Of a stretch of DNA of 64,000 nucleotides, positions 46,619 through 55,444 are shown piece by piece. Where the stretch lies: positions 2,046,001-2,110,000 of the forward strand of contig NZ_CP090978.1 of the NCBI RefSeq assembly GCF_021513275.1. The letters are read 5' to 3'. Origin of the DNA: Paenibacillus hexagrammi. Its GTDB lineage: Bacteria > Bacillota > Bacilli > Paenibacillales > NBRC-103111. The notes under the pieces are model-generated. The model was not told where the DNA came from, made no database searches, and saw only the letters and a list, made by a program, of their open reading frames with translations. Numbering within the stretch: position 1 is the stretch's first letter; each line of letters starts with the position of its first letter. Both the position numbers and the translations under genes were made by a program.

Positions 46619-48586
46619 ATGAGCGAAAACCTTCGTTGTCAGAATCCCATTTTTCATACAAAGCACTTCGAAGATTTTCTTCGCCGTGGGTTATTTCTTT
46701 CCAGCGATAATGTAAGTGCCGTTCAATATCTGCCGTTTATACAGCAAGCGTTTGCAGGGTGGAGAAGCCAAGGCGCAGAAGAACTGTTGCCTTCAGAGTC
46801 TTGCTTCTTGCTTATGAATACAGATTTTAATCCTATAGATTCATGTTCTAATCTTCAAACCGAATTTACCGACTTGGTCCGGCCATCTGCTTGTTGGGAG
46901 CGAGTTTCCAGCTCTGATGCTGTGCCAGCTATCTTAGAACTAGTCAGCGAACGATCAGAAACCTCGACTCATTTAGAAACTAGGGGTGTGGCAGTTCCCT
47001 TCTGGAATGAACAGAGCACTCCAATTGGTTACCTAGGATTCGTAAGTCTAACAGTTTCGGAGTTTTCGAAGCTTGTGTCGTCTCTATACACGATTGCGGA
47101 ATCCTTGAAAAGCAGTGTGTATCTTCTTGCAGAGAGACGGAAATATGAGCAGCTAGTCCGCCATAATCAGCAAAGCGAGAGGGAATCCAAAAAGCAGGAA
47201 GTTTTATTCGAGGCTTCCAAAAAACTTCACGCCAAGATCGATGTTGATTCGGTATTAACAGAAGTAATCGAAAGTATACACAGTGTGTACCCAAATATTG
47301 AAGTGGACCTGTTGTTATCTCAAGATAGCCACAGTACTAGTCTTCCTGTAAAACCACTTAATTTTCAAAGCCTGGAAGACGACATCAGTACAAGAGCATT
47401 CATGGAAGGGCACGTTATTTTTGAACCGACTTCGGATACAGATGGTCCAAGCTATGGCAACATTGCTGTGCCGTTATCAGGGAAACAGGGCGTGTATGGA
47501 GTTTTGTATCTTCACTCCGCGTATGATTTAATACACTCCACCGATCTGCAGTTTATTTCTGTACTAGCGGATACTGCCGGTTCCGCCTTTGAGAATGCGA
47601 AGCTGTACGAGCAGTCCAATTTATTAATCAATGAGCTGCGTCTTATTAATGAAATTACAAAGCAGTTGAACCAGCAAAGCTTGCGACTGAACGAAATTTT
47701 TAATTTTGCGTCTAGCGAGCTGCTCTCTATTTTTGGAGCCGATTATTGCTGTATTCTTCAAACAGATAAAAATGAAGAGAAGCTTGTCGTGCAAGCGACG
47801 AATCTTCCGGCGATGTATCACGAAACATTTACATTAGACGAAGGCTTCTCCGGATTAATATATACAACAAAAGAGCCGATCATTATTTCGGATTATTGGC
47901 AGAACAATAAAGTAAGCTCGACATTAATGGATAGAAGTCAGTCGCGTTCTTTGATAGGTTCTCCTATTTTAGTGAATGGTGAAGTGGTCGGAGTTATTCT
48001 TGTAGTTCACAGCAAACCGAATTTCTTCTCGTACGATAATTATAAGCTGCTTCAAGTATTATCAGGACACATCGGACTGGCTATGACCAATGCATCTTTA
48101 CATGCTGAGGTTAAGCGGATGGTCATCACGGATAATTTGACAGGGTTATACGCCCGTCATTATTTGGATGAGCAAGCGAATCTTATGCAAAAAAAGGATT
48201 TTTGCGGCTCGTTGATTGTAGTGGACATTGATAATTTTAAGCGAGTTAATGACACGTATGGGCATCAAATTGGCGATAAAATTTTGATACAGGTCAGTCA
48301 TATTATTAAAACAAGCATTCGAGATACTGATATTGCCGCAAGGTGGGGCGGTGAGGAGCTCGCTGTTTATCTGCCACAGGTAGCTAAGGATCAAACGGTA
48401 AGAATAGCGGAGCGAATCCGTACAAGAGTAATCCAAGAGACGAATCCGCAAGTAACCGTTTCCTGTGGTGTGTCGGATTGGAACTGGGAAGAAGATAAAA
48501 TCAGTGTGGAATCATTGTTCTATCGCGCGGATATGGCGCTGTATCAAGCGAAGAATAATGGCCGAAATCAAATTCAAATAGGTTGA
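46619..48586 (+). CDS. dgcP: GAF-GGDEF diguanylate cyclase (DgcP-like)
   Basis: A 655-residue cytoplasmic protein from ATG 46619 with AAAGGAGCAG in front. It has about 200 N-terminal residues of uncertain fold, two GAF-like sensor regions (about 205-335 and 350-500), and a GGDEF domain at the C-terminus (about 500-655). The catalytic half has DNFKRVNDTYGHQIGDKIL and the signature RWGGEEL, all intact, so it is expected to make c-di-GMP from GTP. In B. subtilis DgcP (YtrP) lies next to rpsD, which supports the name. Its terminator has been split by the IS element downstream. Confidence 0.82.
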   Translation: MSENLRCQNPIFHTKHFEDFLRRGLFLSSDNVSAVQYLPFIQQAFAGWRSQGAEELLPSESCFLLMNTDFNPIDSCSNLQTEFTDLVRPSACWERVSSSDAVPAILELVSERSETSTHLETRGVAVPFWNEQSTPIGYLGFVSLTVSEFSKLVSSLYTIAESLKSSVYLLAERRKYEQLVRHNQQSERESKKQEVLFEASKKLHAKIDVDSVLTEVIESIHSVYPNIEVDLLLSQDSHSTSLPVKPLNFQSLEDDISTRAFMEGHVIFEPTSDTDGPSYGNIAVPLSGKQGVYGVLYLHSAYDLIHSTDLQFISVLADTAGSAFENAKLYEQSNLLINELRLINEITKQLNQQSLRLNEIFNFASSELLSIFGADYCCILQTDKNEEKLVVQATNLPAMYHETFTLDEGFSGLIYTTKEPIIISDYWQNNKVSSTLMDRSQSRSLIGSPILVNGEVVGVILVVHSKPNFFSYDNYKLLQVLSGHIGLAMTNASLHAEVKRMVITDNLTGLYARHYLDEQANLMQKKDFCGSLIVVDIDNFKRVNDTYGHQIGDKILIQVSHIIKTSIRDTDIAARWGGEELAVYLPQVAKDQTVRIAERIRTRVIQETNPQVTVSCGVSDWNWEEDKISVESLFYRADMALYQAKNNGRNQIQIG

Positions 48587-48595
48587 TATATGAAG

Positions 48596-48610
48596 ACACA
48601 GCTTGAGCTT
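48596..48610 (+). terminator. 5' half of the dgcP terminator, split by an insertion
   Basis: ACACAGCT at 48596-48603 pairs with AGCTGTGT at 49894-49901, beyond the IS element, with a T run after the latter. Rejoined, the two halves would form a hairpin with a loop TGAGCTTGCCTGG. Confidence 0.7.
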
Positions 48611-48684
48611 TGGAGTGCCCCCCTTATAATAGACATTGGAAAAACCCCCTGGGTAAACCGATGAATTATTAGGGGGGCATTTCT

Positions 48685-49005
48685 ATGGCGATCAAAGGAC
48701 AAACGTTTAGACATTATCCAGAATCCATCAAGACAGAGGCTATTCGTTTACATGAGGTGGAGGGTTGGAGCTACCGAGAAATCACAGAACATTTGGGGAT
48801 ATATGATAAGGGACGGGTCAAGAAGTGGATGAGTAAATACCGTGAGTGCGGCGAAGAAAGTTTTAAGGACAAGCGTGGAGGCCCCTTTCGAGCAGAGACA
48901 GAGCAAGAGCGACTAATTCGACAGTTGCAATTAGAGGTAGATGTGCTAAAAAAGTGGTTACAAATCTTGAGTCGGGAGGTGCACAAGATAAATACTACGT
49001 CATAG
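48685..49005 (+). CDS. IS3 transposase OrfA
   Basis: A 106-residue protein with a helix-turn-helix for end binding (SYREITEHLGIYDKGRVKKW) and a leucine-rich helix (LIRQLQLEVDVLKKWLQIL) for dimer formation. Near its end the heptamer A AAA AAG (48948-48954) lies in frame, so a -1 shift yields the OrfAB fusion. In the family OrfA alone represses transposition. Confidence 0.88.
   Translation: MAIKGQTFRHYPESIKTEAIRLHEVEGWSYREITEHLGIYDKGRVKKWMSKYRECGEESFKDKRGGPFRAETEQERLIRQLQLEVDVLKKWLQILSREVHKINTTS
48948..48954 (+). promoter_or_regulatory. Programmed -1 frameshift site of the IS element
   Basis: A AAA AAG in the orfA frame (codons CTA AAA AAG) is the preferred bacterial -1 slippery sequence. Slippage joins OrfA to OrfB, which lies in the -1 frame. 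Confidence 0.8.
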
Positions 49006-49847
49006 ATGAGTTGAAGGAGCAGCAAAGCGTGAAAGAGTTATGTTCTTATTTGGGAGTAAGCAGAAGTGGTTACTACGCCTATGTAAAGCGTAGGACAACA
49101 GATCCTGATGGAGAACTAAAGCTCAAAATCTTGGCGATCTACGAGCAGCGTAAGAAGATTCTAGGGTACCGCCGTATTCAAGATGAGTTGTATCGTCAGC
49201 ATAACCTTATCGTCAATCATAAGAAGGTTTTGCGCCTTATGCAAGAACTTGGCATCAAGTCAATTATCCGCCGCAAATATAAGTATCAAACGAGTCATGA
49301 AGCAGCTATATCCGACGGGAGAGTGGCCGAGAACTTGCTAAAGCGGAACTTCCATGCCGACGGTCCAAATCAAAAGTGGGTTACAGATGTTACGCAATAT
49401 CGTGTGTTCGATGATCGGGTCTACTTATCGGCCATAAAGGATCTCTGGAACGGCGAAATTGTGGCTTATCACATCAGTAACCGTAACGACAATCCGCTTG
49501 TATTAGATACGTTTAGAAAAGCATTTAAAGCGCATAAAGACGTGTCTGGATTGATCGTTCACAGCGATCAAGGAAGCCAGTACACGTCTCATGCTTACCA
49601 CGACATGCTGCCAAAGGTTGGCGCCCGAATCAGCATGTCCCGCCGAGGCAATTGTTATGATAATGCCTCTATGGAAAGTTTCTTCTCTCATTTGAAAGTG
49701 GAAGCTCTCTATCCCTATGATATCCGAAGTATCGAGGAAGTACAAAGGCGAATTGAGGAATTTATTCGATTTTATAACGAGGAAAGAGCACAGAAAAAAC
49801 TAAACAAGCTGACTCCGGTTGAGTACCGGCGCCAGCTTGTTGCCTAG
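48954..49847 (+). CDS. IS3 transposase OrfB (DDE integrase domain)
   Basis: A 297-residue product by itself, normally made as OrfAB by frameshift. It contains an HTH_21-like segment (KILGYRRIQDELYRQH) and the integrase core, with catalytic residues in KWVTDVTQYRV (D), VHSDQGSQYTS (D) and NASMESFFSHLK (E). The final LTPVEYRRQL is a family hallmark. The apparent start codon at 48954 overlaps the slip site and probably is not used. Confidence 0.9.
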   Translation: MVTNLESGGAQDKYYVIDELKEQQSVKELCSYLGVSRSGYYAYVKRRTTDPDGELKLKILAIYEQRKKILGYRRIQDELYRQHNLIVNHKKVLRLMQELGIKSIIRRKYKYQTSHEAAISDGRVAENLLKRNFHADGPNQKWVTDVTQYRVFDDRVYLSAIKDLWNGEIVAYHISNRNDNPLVLDTFRKAFKAHKDVSGLIVHSDQGSQYTSHAYHDMLPKVGARISMSRRGNCYDNASMESFFSHLKVEALYPYDIRSIEEVQRRIEEFIRFYNEERAQKKLNKLTPVEYRRQLVA

Positions 49848-49884
49848 GGCTTTTTTCAATGTCTACTAAATGGGGTCTTGACCA

Positions 49885-49907
49885 CTTGCCTGGAGCTGTG
49901 TTTTTTT
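49885..49907 (+). terminator. 3' half of the split dgcP terminator
   Basis: Holds the second CTT copy, the loop remnant GCCTGG, the arm AGCTGTGT and seven T. Without the first arm it cannot form the original hairpin. Confidence 0.7.
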
Positions 49908-49967
49908 GTTGCGTAATTTTGTCTGTCTTTGGGAAACCTTCTTCATAGGAGAAAGAAGGTTAAGAAG

Positions 49968-50750
49968 ATGAAGAAGCAGATGACGATGAAATTTGACATA
50001 TGGGTTATGATCTTAATCGTGCTTTGCTTAACGTCCTGCTCCGCACCAGAGAAAGGCAATCCTAATGAGATTATGCTGGAGGCCATTAGTGGCGTGAAGC
50101 AGCAGCAAAGTCTATATTTTCAGGGGATTTCCCAAGTCTCAATTGCGGGACATACAGTTTTTACTGCTAATGCGTTTGAAGGGCACAAAGTAGGAGAGCA
50201 ACAACTGCTAATACAGTCAAATCGTTCAAAGGAGCAGCCATCGGATGAAGAGAATGTACTTATTCCGGTTAATCCGATAGATCAATTAGAGCAGCTTAGA
50301 GCTTTGAATGCTGTTCCGAGCTGGAATGAAGAACTGAGTAAGGGCGCGGCACGTGTTATGGATGTGAAGGTCGGTTCTGAAGTAATGACTCCCATTATTA
50401 AGCAGCAGTTGGAACAACGATGGGAAGCTCTGAACACAAAGGCCCGAAGCTTGACAAACAGTGAGTTAAGCAAGCTCCCAAAGGAACAAGGACAGCAAGT
50501 TAGCACGAATCTTGAGACTTTCATGAAAGAATCCAGATCCCAATTGGACGAAATGCTGGGTTCCCTCGCCGTCAATCGGTTATGTCGAATATGGCTGGAT
50601 GCGTCCGGGGCCCAAACCATAAAACAGATGCAGATCACGACGATGATGGATTATAAGCAGGGAGGGGCAGAGAGGCAAGAAAGCTCGATCACAACGTTTC
50701 AATTTGATACAGTAAAAGCGCCTGCTGTGATACCAGATTCCTCTTCCTGA
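49968..50750 (+). CDS. Lipoprotein of unknown function
   Basis: A protein of about 260 residues from ATG 49968 with AGAAGGTTAAG in front. A signal peptide with lipobox LTSC (VLCLTSCSAP) points to attachment of the processed Cys to the outer face of the membrane. The mature part is helical and Gln-rich (QLEQLRALNAVPSWNEEL; QLEQRWEALNTKARSLTNSE). No domain is recognised. Similar helical lipoproteins occur in Paenibacillus. It reads toward the DedA-like gene. Confidence 0.65.
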   Translation: MKKQMTMKFDIWVMILIVLCLTSCSAPEKGNPNEIMLEAISGVKQQQSLYFQGISQVSIAGHTVFTANAFEGHKVGEQQLLIQSNRSKEQPSDEENVLIPVNPIDQLEQLRALNAVPSWNEELSKGAARVMDVKVGSEVMTPIIKQQLEQRWEALNTKARSLTNSELSKLPKEQGQQVSTNLETFMKESRSQLDEMLGSLAVNRLCRIWLDASGAQTIKQMQITTMMDYKQGGAERQESSITTFQFDTVKAPAVIPDSSS

Positions 50751-50802
50751 ACTTGTCCGATCATGGTACAATGATTGGGTCTGAGGAGAGGGTGGTCGGA
50801 AA

Positions 50803-51485
50803 TTGTCGTTTTTTACTAGAAAGAAGCTCGTACAAGCTTTTATGATTATCCTGCTTATTGCAGGTTTGCTTTATTTTCTGTTTGATACACATGCCGGAAA
50901 CCGGATCTTGCATGGCAATATGCAGCAACTATCTGATTACTTAAGGTCTCTTGGTATTTATGGCAAATTATTAGGTATGGCGCTGGTCATTCTGCAAACC
51001 TTTTTTCCGTTTATACCTTTGTTCTGGTAGCCGGTACGAATGTGGTGATATTCGGCATACATTGGGGATTTTTCGTCAATTACATAATGGCTTGTGTAGG
51101 AGCCGTAGCATCCTTTTATTTTGCCAGGTACTATGGGCATGATTGGGTTGAACGCAGAATTCAGCGCTTTCCTGCAGTTATGCAGTTTAGCGAACGGATG
51201 GAGAAGCAGGGATTCTTTTATGTGTTGATCGGGAGGCTTATCCCTATCCTGCCTTCATCAGCGATTAATTACGCAGCGGGACTTACTAGGATGCCATTTA
51301 CACAATTTCTGTACGGAACACTGCTCGGGAAGGCTCCGATTGTGTTTCTGGAATCCATGATTGCGCATGACTTGTTTCATTTTCATAAGTACAAAGGCAG
51401 GCTTCTCATGCTCGTAGTGGTATTTGTTATTTTGCTGATCATTGGGAATTGGTCAAAGAAAATGCTTACATCCAATAAAAAGTAA
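50803..51485 (+). CDS. TVP38/TMEM64 (DedA-like) membrane protein (frameshifted)
   Basis: About 227 residues from TTG 50803. The first frame gives the N-terminal helix and LGIYGKLLGMALVILQTFFP, then breaks near 51015 in TTTTTTCCG. The next frame gives TFVLVAGTNVVIFGIHWGFF and the family signature GRLIPILPSSAINYAAGLTR. Members of the SNARE-associated/VTT fold are membrane proteins linked to lipid scrambling or transport, but the substrate is not defined. The homopolymer location suggests a base-count error. It is preceded by the lipoprotein gene. Confidence 0.8.
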
Positions 51486-51597
51486 AGAGTGAGTATGGAT
51501 ATTGAAGGAAATATTTTTGTTGCGCTTACATGTATCTACAAGTTATCATAGAGGAAGCAAGTGACCCGATTTATATGTGAAAATGGAGGAATGTACT

Positions 51598-51846
51598 ATG
51601 CCAAGTGCAAATAACGCAGCTATTGTTGAAATCTCCCAAACTGCAAACAAATTTAGATCGTCTATCGTTCTTCAATACGATAATAAGTATATCGATGTGA
51701 AAAGTATCTTAGGATTGTTCACTACGTTACTTAGCTCCAGTAACTATGATCTTCATGTACATGGCCCAGACGCTGATGAAGCTAAAAAAGCAATGGCTGA
51801 TGTGTTTGCTAAGCATAGCCTAGGCGTTAACATTGTTGAAGAATAA
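51598..51846 (+). CDS. HPr-like protein lacking the active-site histidine
   Basis: An 82-residue protein from ATG 51598, with AATGGAGGA 7 bases upstream. ISQTANKFRSSIVLQYDNKY aligns with the HPr core, and KSILGL aligns with the Ser46 loop (KSIMGV), with Ser at residue 36. The region that holds His15 in HPr reads ANNAAIVE here: the His position is Asn5, and the first beta strand is missing. It therefore cannot take phosphate from Enzyme I at the usual site, but could still be phosphorylated on Ser by HPr kinase, in the manner of Crh. Not a clear member of a named subgroup; the function is unknown. Confidence 0.7.
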   Translation: MPSANNAAIVEISQTANKFRSSIVLQYDNKYIDVKSILGLFTTLLSSSNYDLHVHGPDADEAKKAMADVFAKHSLGVNIVEE

Positions 51847-51861
51847 ATACATAAATTCAAA

Positions 51862-51899
51862 GAAGGTATCCTCGCAATCTCTGAGGGTACCTTCTCTTG
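51862..51899 (+). terminator. Terminator after the HPr-like gene
   Basis: GAAGGTATCCTC pairs with GAGGGTACCTTC with one mismatch around GCAATCTCT, followed by a pyrimidine-rich tail. Confidence 0.55.
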
Positions 51900-51972
51900 T
51901 ATATTCAGGCAATATCGCTTAATATAGATCATATAAGGACGGATGACTTAGCGTACAAGGGGGAAAGTTGGA

Positions 51973-52260
51973 ATGTCTTCATCTGATCTATTGCTTAATT
52001 TGAATCAAAAAGCGCTCAGTCTTCTGCAAGAAGATGCCGATAAAATCGAAAAGCTGATTGAAGTACAGATGGCAAACTTGACGACACGTCAGTGCCCTCT
52101 GTATGAAGAAGTATTAGATACTCAAATGTACGGATTATCGAGAGAAATTGATTTTGCCGTTCGAGCAGGTCTATTATCTGAGACGGTTGGCAAGGAAATA
52201 CTTAGCAAATTGGAACGAAATCTTGCACAGCTGTATGAAGCGCTAAATGCCAAAAAGTAA
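51973..52260 (+). CDS. ylaN: YlaN family protein (DUF1507)
   Basis: A 95-residue helical protein. [20 protein letters not shown] and [20 protein letters not shown] match YlaN throughout. In B. subtilis YlaN is essential under low iron and interacts with the Fur regulator in an iron-dependent way. Its usual neighbour ftsW is 1.6 kb away here, with two genes between. AAGGGGGAAAGTTGGA precedes the ATG. A terminator follows. Confidence 0.9.
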   Translation: MSSSDLLLNLNQKALSLLQEDADKIEKLIEVQMANLTTRQCPLYEEVLDTQMYGLSREIDFAVRAGLLSETVGKEILSKLERNLAQLYEALNAKK

Positions 52261-52285
52261 CCCTACAAGCGGGTTACTTTTTTTG
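52251..52285 (+). terminator. Terminator after ylaN
   Basis: AAAAGTAACCC pairs with GGGTTACTTTT around TACAAGC, followed by a T run. It overlaps the last codons of ylaN. Confidence 0.85.
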
Positions 52286-52302
52286 TCTTTCAGGACTTGC
52301 AG

Positions 52303-53349
52303 CTAAACTAAGAAGAAGACAACGCCCAGGATTATGTAAACAATCATAAGCAGCAGCCCTTCATACCAATTCGTGGAGCCGTCTTGAGAAATGGATTTGG
52401 TGATAAATACAGCTACACCAATTGCGGCTAGCTCATAGGTAGAGAACACGATATTCATCGGAGTTCCACCCATCAGAAAGCTAACTAAAACAAGAACAGG
52501 AGCAACAAATAAAGCAATCTGCAAAGAGCTTCCTATGGCGATCTCAACGGCAGCTCCCATTTTATTTTTCATAGCCATCATAACTGCTGCGCTGTGTTCT
52601 GCGGCATTGCCGATGATGGCAATCAGAAAGGCCCCGACAAACAGCTCAGAGAGCCCAAATCGATGAGTGACCTCTTCCAGTGTTCCCACAAGCCATTCGC
52701 TTGTGAAGGCGACCATGGCAGTTGCTAGAATTAAAAAGAGAATGGACGTTTTCTTTGACCAGGCGGGTTCTCCGTGCTCAATCGCTTCGTCGGATAAAAT
52801 GTTCTTATGGGTGACCATAGAAAACAGCAGCCATAATAAATAAGCGGCAACGAGCAATATGGCGACGATCATACTCATTGACGAAGTCTCCTTCGTCGTA
52901 AGTCCTCTCGCGAAAACAGCCGGAATAAATAGAGCGATTACACCTAACAGCATCAATGATGAGTTATGTGAGGCGAGCTTTACATTGAAGGATTGCTCTT
53001 TATATTTAAGCCCTCCCGCAAAGACGCTCAACCCGAGAACCAGCAGCAGGTTACCGATAATGGAACCGGTCAAGCTGGCTTTTACAACATCAAACAAGCC
53101 GTCTTTGACCAAAAAGATTGCGATAATTAATTCGGCGGCATTTCCGAATGTTGCATTCAAAAACCCTCCCATACGCTCTCCGGCATAATGGGCCACACTT
53201 TCGGTTGCTTTGCCTAAAAAACCAGCCACGAACACTACAGCTATCGCTGATATTACGAATTGAACCGTATGATTCCATTGTAGATAATGCGCGGCGGCGC
53301 TGATGACGAACGATACAAGTAAGCCGAGATAAAACAATTTCCCTTTCAA
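52303..53349 (-). CDS. cax: Calcium/proton exchanger (Cax-like)
   Basis: A 348-residue antiporter with about eleven helices. The two alpha repeats that form the ion site are visible as FGNAAELIIAIFLVKDG and IGNAAEHSAAVMMAMKNK, the conserved GNAAE motif occurring in inverted orientation in the two halves. It moves Ca2+ out against H+ across the membrane. An acidic regulatory loop is not obvious. The size matches bacterial Cax/ChaA proteins such as B. subtilis YfkE. It is transcribed alone. Confidence 0.9.
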   Translation of the reverse strand: MKGKLFYLGLLVSFVISAAAHYLQWNHTVQFVISAIAVVFVAGFLGKATESVAHYAGERMGGFLNATFGNAAELIIAIFLVKDGLFDVVKASLTGSIIGNLLLVLGLSVFAGGLKYKEQSFNVKLASHNSSLMLLGVIALFIPAVFARGLTTKETSSMSMIVAILLVAAYLLWLLFSMVTHKNILSDEAIEHGEPAWSKKTSILFLILATAMVAFTSEWLVGTLEEVTHRFGLSELFVGAFLIAIIGNAAEHSAAVMMAMKNKMGAAVEIAIGSSLQIALFVAPVLVLVSFLMGGTPMNIVFSTYELAAIGVAVFITKSISQDGSTNWYEGLLLMIVYIILGVVFFLV

Positions 53350-53514
53350 ATTTGAACCCTCCGACTGTAAAAAAATGTGATCAGTGTGTTGACGTATTTA
53401 CTATACCGATTTTTCCATGTAAAGTAAATTCGATTTTCAGCAATGGGGCTTGTTCTTGCTTTCAGCAATTGAACTTATTACAATAGATTTATATCAAGTT
53501 TGGGGTGGATCCGT

Positions 53515-53892
53515 ATGTCCGAAGACAATCAAACCGGTTTAATCCGCATTTCAGATGATGTTGTATCAACGATTGCAGGTCTTGCTGCTGTGGAAACACC
53601 AGGAATTGCAGGCATGTCAGGCGGCATTTCGGAAGGTTTGGCAAAACGTTTGAGCGGGAAAAACGTGCAAAAAGGCGTATCGGTCGAAGTCGGCCAGGTA
53701 GAAGCCGCGATTGATTTAAGAGTTATTGTTCATTATGGCTCCCGGATTCAGGATGTATGCCGGGAATTACAGGAAAATGTGAGAGAAGCCGTCGAGAATA
53801 TGACGGGACTGTCAGTTGTAGAAGTCAATGTTAAGGTGGAAGGCGTTGCTTTCAAAGAAGATGACATCGATGACCCTCATAGAGTGAAGTAA
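53515..53892 (+). CDS. Asp23/Gls24 family protein
   Basis: A 125-residue protein from ATG 53515, preferred to TTG 53500 because GGGGTGGAT is a binding site in front. Family features: GLIRISDDVVSTIAGLAAVE, then GIAGMSGG, and the Gly/Val-rich core VSVEVGQVEAAIDLRVIVHY. Members such as Asp23 of Staphylococcus and YloU of Bacillus are linked to cell-envelope stress and phospholipid metabolism. No membrane anchor is seen. It converges with ftsW. Confidence 0.88.
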   Translation: MSEDNQTGLIRISDDVVSTIAGLAAVETPGIAGMSGGISEGLAKRLSGKNVQKGVSVEVGQVEAAIDLRVIVHYGSRIQDVCRELQENVREAVENMTGLSVVEVNVKVEGVAFKEDDIDDPHRVK

Positions 53893-53898
53893 ATAGAA

Positions 53899-53944
53899 AA
53901 GACCCCGTTCGAATTAGACATTCGAGCGTGGTCTTTTTTTTACA
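53899..53944. terminator. Shared terminator of the Asp23 gene and ftsW
   Basis: AAAAGACC and GGTCTTTT enclose CGTTCGAAT/ATTCGAGCG; the stem is interrupted once. T runs lie on both sides. It overlaps the ftsW 3' end. Confidence 0.7.
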
Positions 53945-55083
53945 GTCGTTTCTGTGACACGATGCTGCTCACGTGAAATACTAAGCAGCACGCCCATACT
54001 GATCAAGGTGGCCATCATAGATGACCCTCCGTAGCTGATAAAAGGCAGCGTAACACCGGTTAGTGGAATTGTGCTGGTCACACCGCCTATGTTGATGAAT
54101 GCCTGAAAGGCGAACATGCCCATAATCCCAACTCCGGTTAACATGCCGAACATGTCCGGGCTACGGACCGCAATCAGAATTCCTCTCCAGATAAAAAGCA
54201 AATAAATGAGAATAAATATGGCGCTACCGATAAAACCGAGTTCTTCCCCAATGATTGCAAAAATGAAGTCATTATGAGCTTCAGGCAGGTAATGCAGCTT
54301 TTGAATGCTTTGACCGAACCCGGTGCCCGTTAAGCCCCCATGCCCGAAGGCAAGCAGGGATTGCACAACCTGATACCCTTTGTCCAGATGATCAGACCAG
54401 GGGTCCATGAAATACGTTAATCGGTCCAAACGGTAGTTATGCTCGGATGAGGAGCCCTTTAAGATAAATATAGCGAAGCCCATCAGCCCGATGGTGCCAA
54501 AGCCTGCTGCTAAATAGAAGATGTGCTTGAGATTGGAGCCTCCGACCATGATCACGATTGCGGAGCCGACGAGAAGAATCATGCAAGACCCCAGATCGGG
54601 TTGAAGCATAATTAAAAAGCATACGAATCCGACAACCAGGAGAGCGGGAAGGAGCCCTTTTTTGAAATCTCGAAATTTCTCTTCCTTGTTACTGATCAAC
54701 GCAGCCAAATAGAGGACGATAGTGAGCTTAGCGAATTCAGTAGGTTGAATACCGAAGGCTCCAATATAAAACCAACTGTTGGCGCCTTTGGTATTTTCAC
54801 CGATAAATGGCACAAGCGTAAGCATCACGATGACGACGAAGAATACTGGAATGACCAGTTTCTTAAACTTGGAGTAATGGATGTTCATGCAGAAGAGCAT
54901 ACCGACGGCACCCATGCCGACAGCCAAGAGCTGTTTCTTGGTAAAAACCCATGGATCTCCGTGGTTGGCATAAGCGCTTGTCGCAGAGCTGGCGCTGAAT
55001 ACCATGGCTAGTCCGAAACAGACGAGCGCCAATGTGAGAAAGAGCAGCGGAAAGTCCGGCGTTCCTCGACGAGGGGGATTCAT
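53914..55083 (-). CDS. ftsW: FtsW-family peptidoglycan polymerase
   Basis: A 389-residue SEDS protein with about ten helices. Characteristic parts are DFPLLFLTLALVCFGLAMVF, the catalytic Asp region IMLQPDLGS, and the C-terminal motifs PEAHNDFIFAIIGEELGF and GVTLPFISYGGSSM. SEDS enzymes polymerise lipid II with a class B PBP at the division septum. Linkage to ylaN supports FtsW over RodA/SpoVE. It is downstream of the YugN-like gene on the same strand. Confidence 0.9.
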   Translation of the reverse strand: MNPPRRGTPDFPLLFLTLALVCFGLAMVFSASSATSAYANHGDPWVFTKKQLLAVGMGAVGMLFCMNIHYSKFKKLVIPVFFVVIVMLTLVPFIGENTKGANSWFYIGAFGIQPTEFAKLTIVLYLAALISNKEEKFRDFKKGLLPALLVVGFVCFLIMLQPDLGSCMILLVGSAIVIMVGGSNLKHIFYLAAGFGTIGLMGFAIFILKGSSSEHNYRLDRLTYFMDPWSDHLDKGYQVVQSLLAFGHGGLTGTGFGQSIQKLHYLPEAHNDFIFAIIGEELGFIGSAIFILIYLLFIWRGILIAVRSPDMFGMLTGVGIMGMFAFQAFINIGGVTSTIPLTGVTLPFISYGGSSMMATLISMGVLLSISREQHRVTETTVKKRPRSNV

Positions 55084-55096
55084 AAGAAATCCCCGC

Positions 55097-55444
55097 TTAT
55101 TCGGCTAGTAATTGCTTTAGCTGCGACAGCTTTTGCTGAATAATTTTGTTGACGGAATCTGGCAGAGTTACGTTATAGTCCAAGCCATGAGGGAATGTTT
55201 CTCTTCCGACGTAGGCATCCTCTAGATAAAGGACAGCGTAAGGGGATTCCAGCTTACCGGATTCTACGCGAGCATTTACACGTAAGAAGTAGACAGCTTT
55301 ACCAGATTTATCTTCAATTTTAAGATCGTATGTAGCGCGGGTGTATTCCCATTGCCAACGAACAAATCCCAATTTGGATGTCACTTCATCAAGGTGAGCA
55401 AGATCGCTCTTCAAACCTTTTAAACCTGTAGTTTCAATAATCAC
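55097..55444 (-). CDS. YugN-like family protein
   Basis: A 115-residue protein. It matches the YugN-like family by LGFVRWQWEYTRATYDLKIE and YAVLYLEDAYVGRETFPHGL. The family is confined to Bacillales and has no known function. The gene is separated from ftsW by 13 bases, so the two are probably one transcript. The ATG at 55444 is well supported by GGAGGCGTT on the minus strand. Confidence 0.85.
   Translation of the reverse strand: MIIETTGLKGLKSDLAHLDEVTSKLGFVRWQWEYTRATYDLKIEDKSGKAVYFLRVNARVESGKLESPYAVLYLEDAYVGRETFPHGLDYNVTLPDSVNKIIQQKLSQLKQLLAE

Larger units (their letters stand above)
48611..49884 (+). mobile_element. IS3-family insertion sequence (IS150-like)
   Basis: A 1,274-base element. 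The ends begin TGG and end CCA. Imperfect terminal inverted repeats of about 38 bases share CCCC and TAGACATTG-x-AAAAA. A 3-base direct repeat CTT flanks it (48608-48610 and 49885-49887), as expected for the family. It carries orfA and orfB with a canonical slip site between them. It is intact, so it may be active. Confidence 0.9.

Noticed and set aside
48954..49847. IS orfB as an independent sequencing-error frameshift of orfA
   Set aside because: The shift lies at a canonical A AAA AAG heptamer and the -1 arrangement is normal for IS3 elements, so it is programmed.
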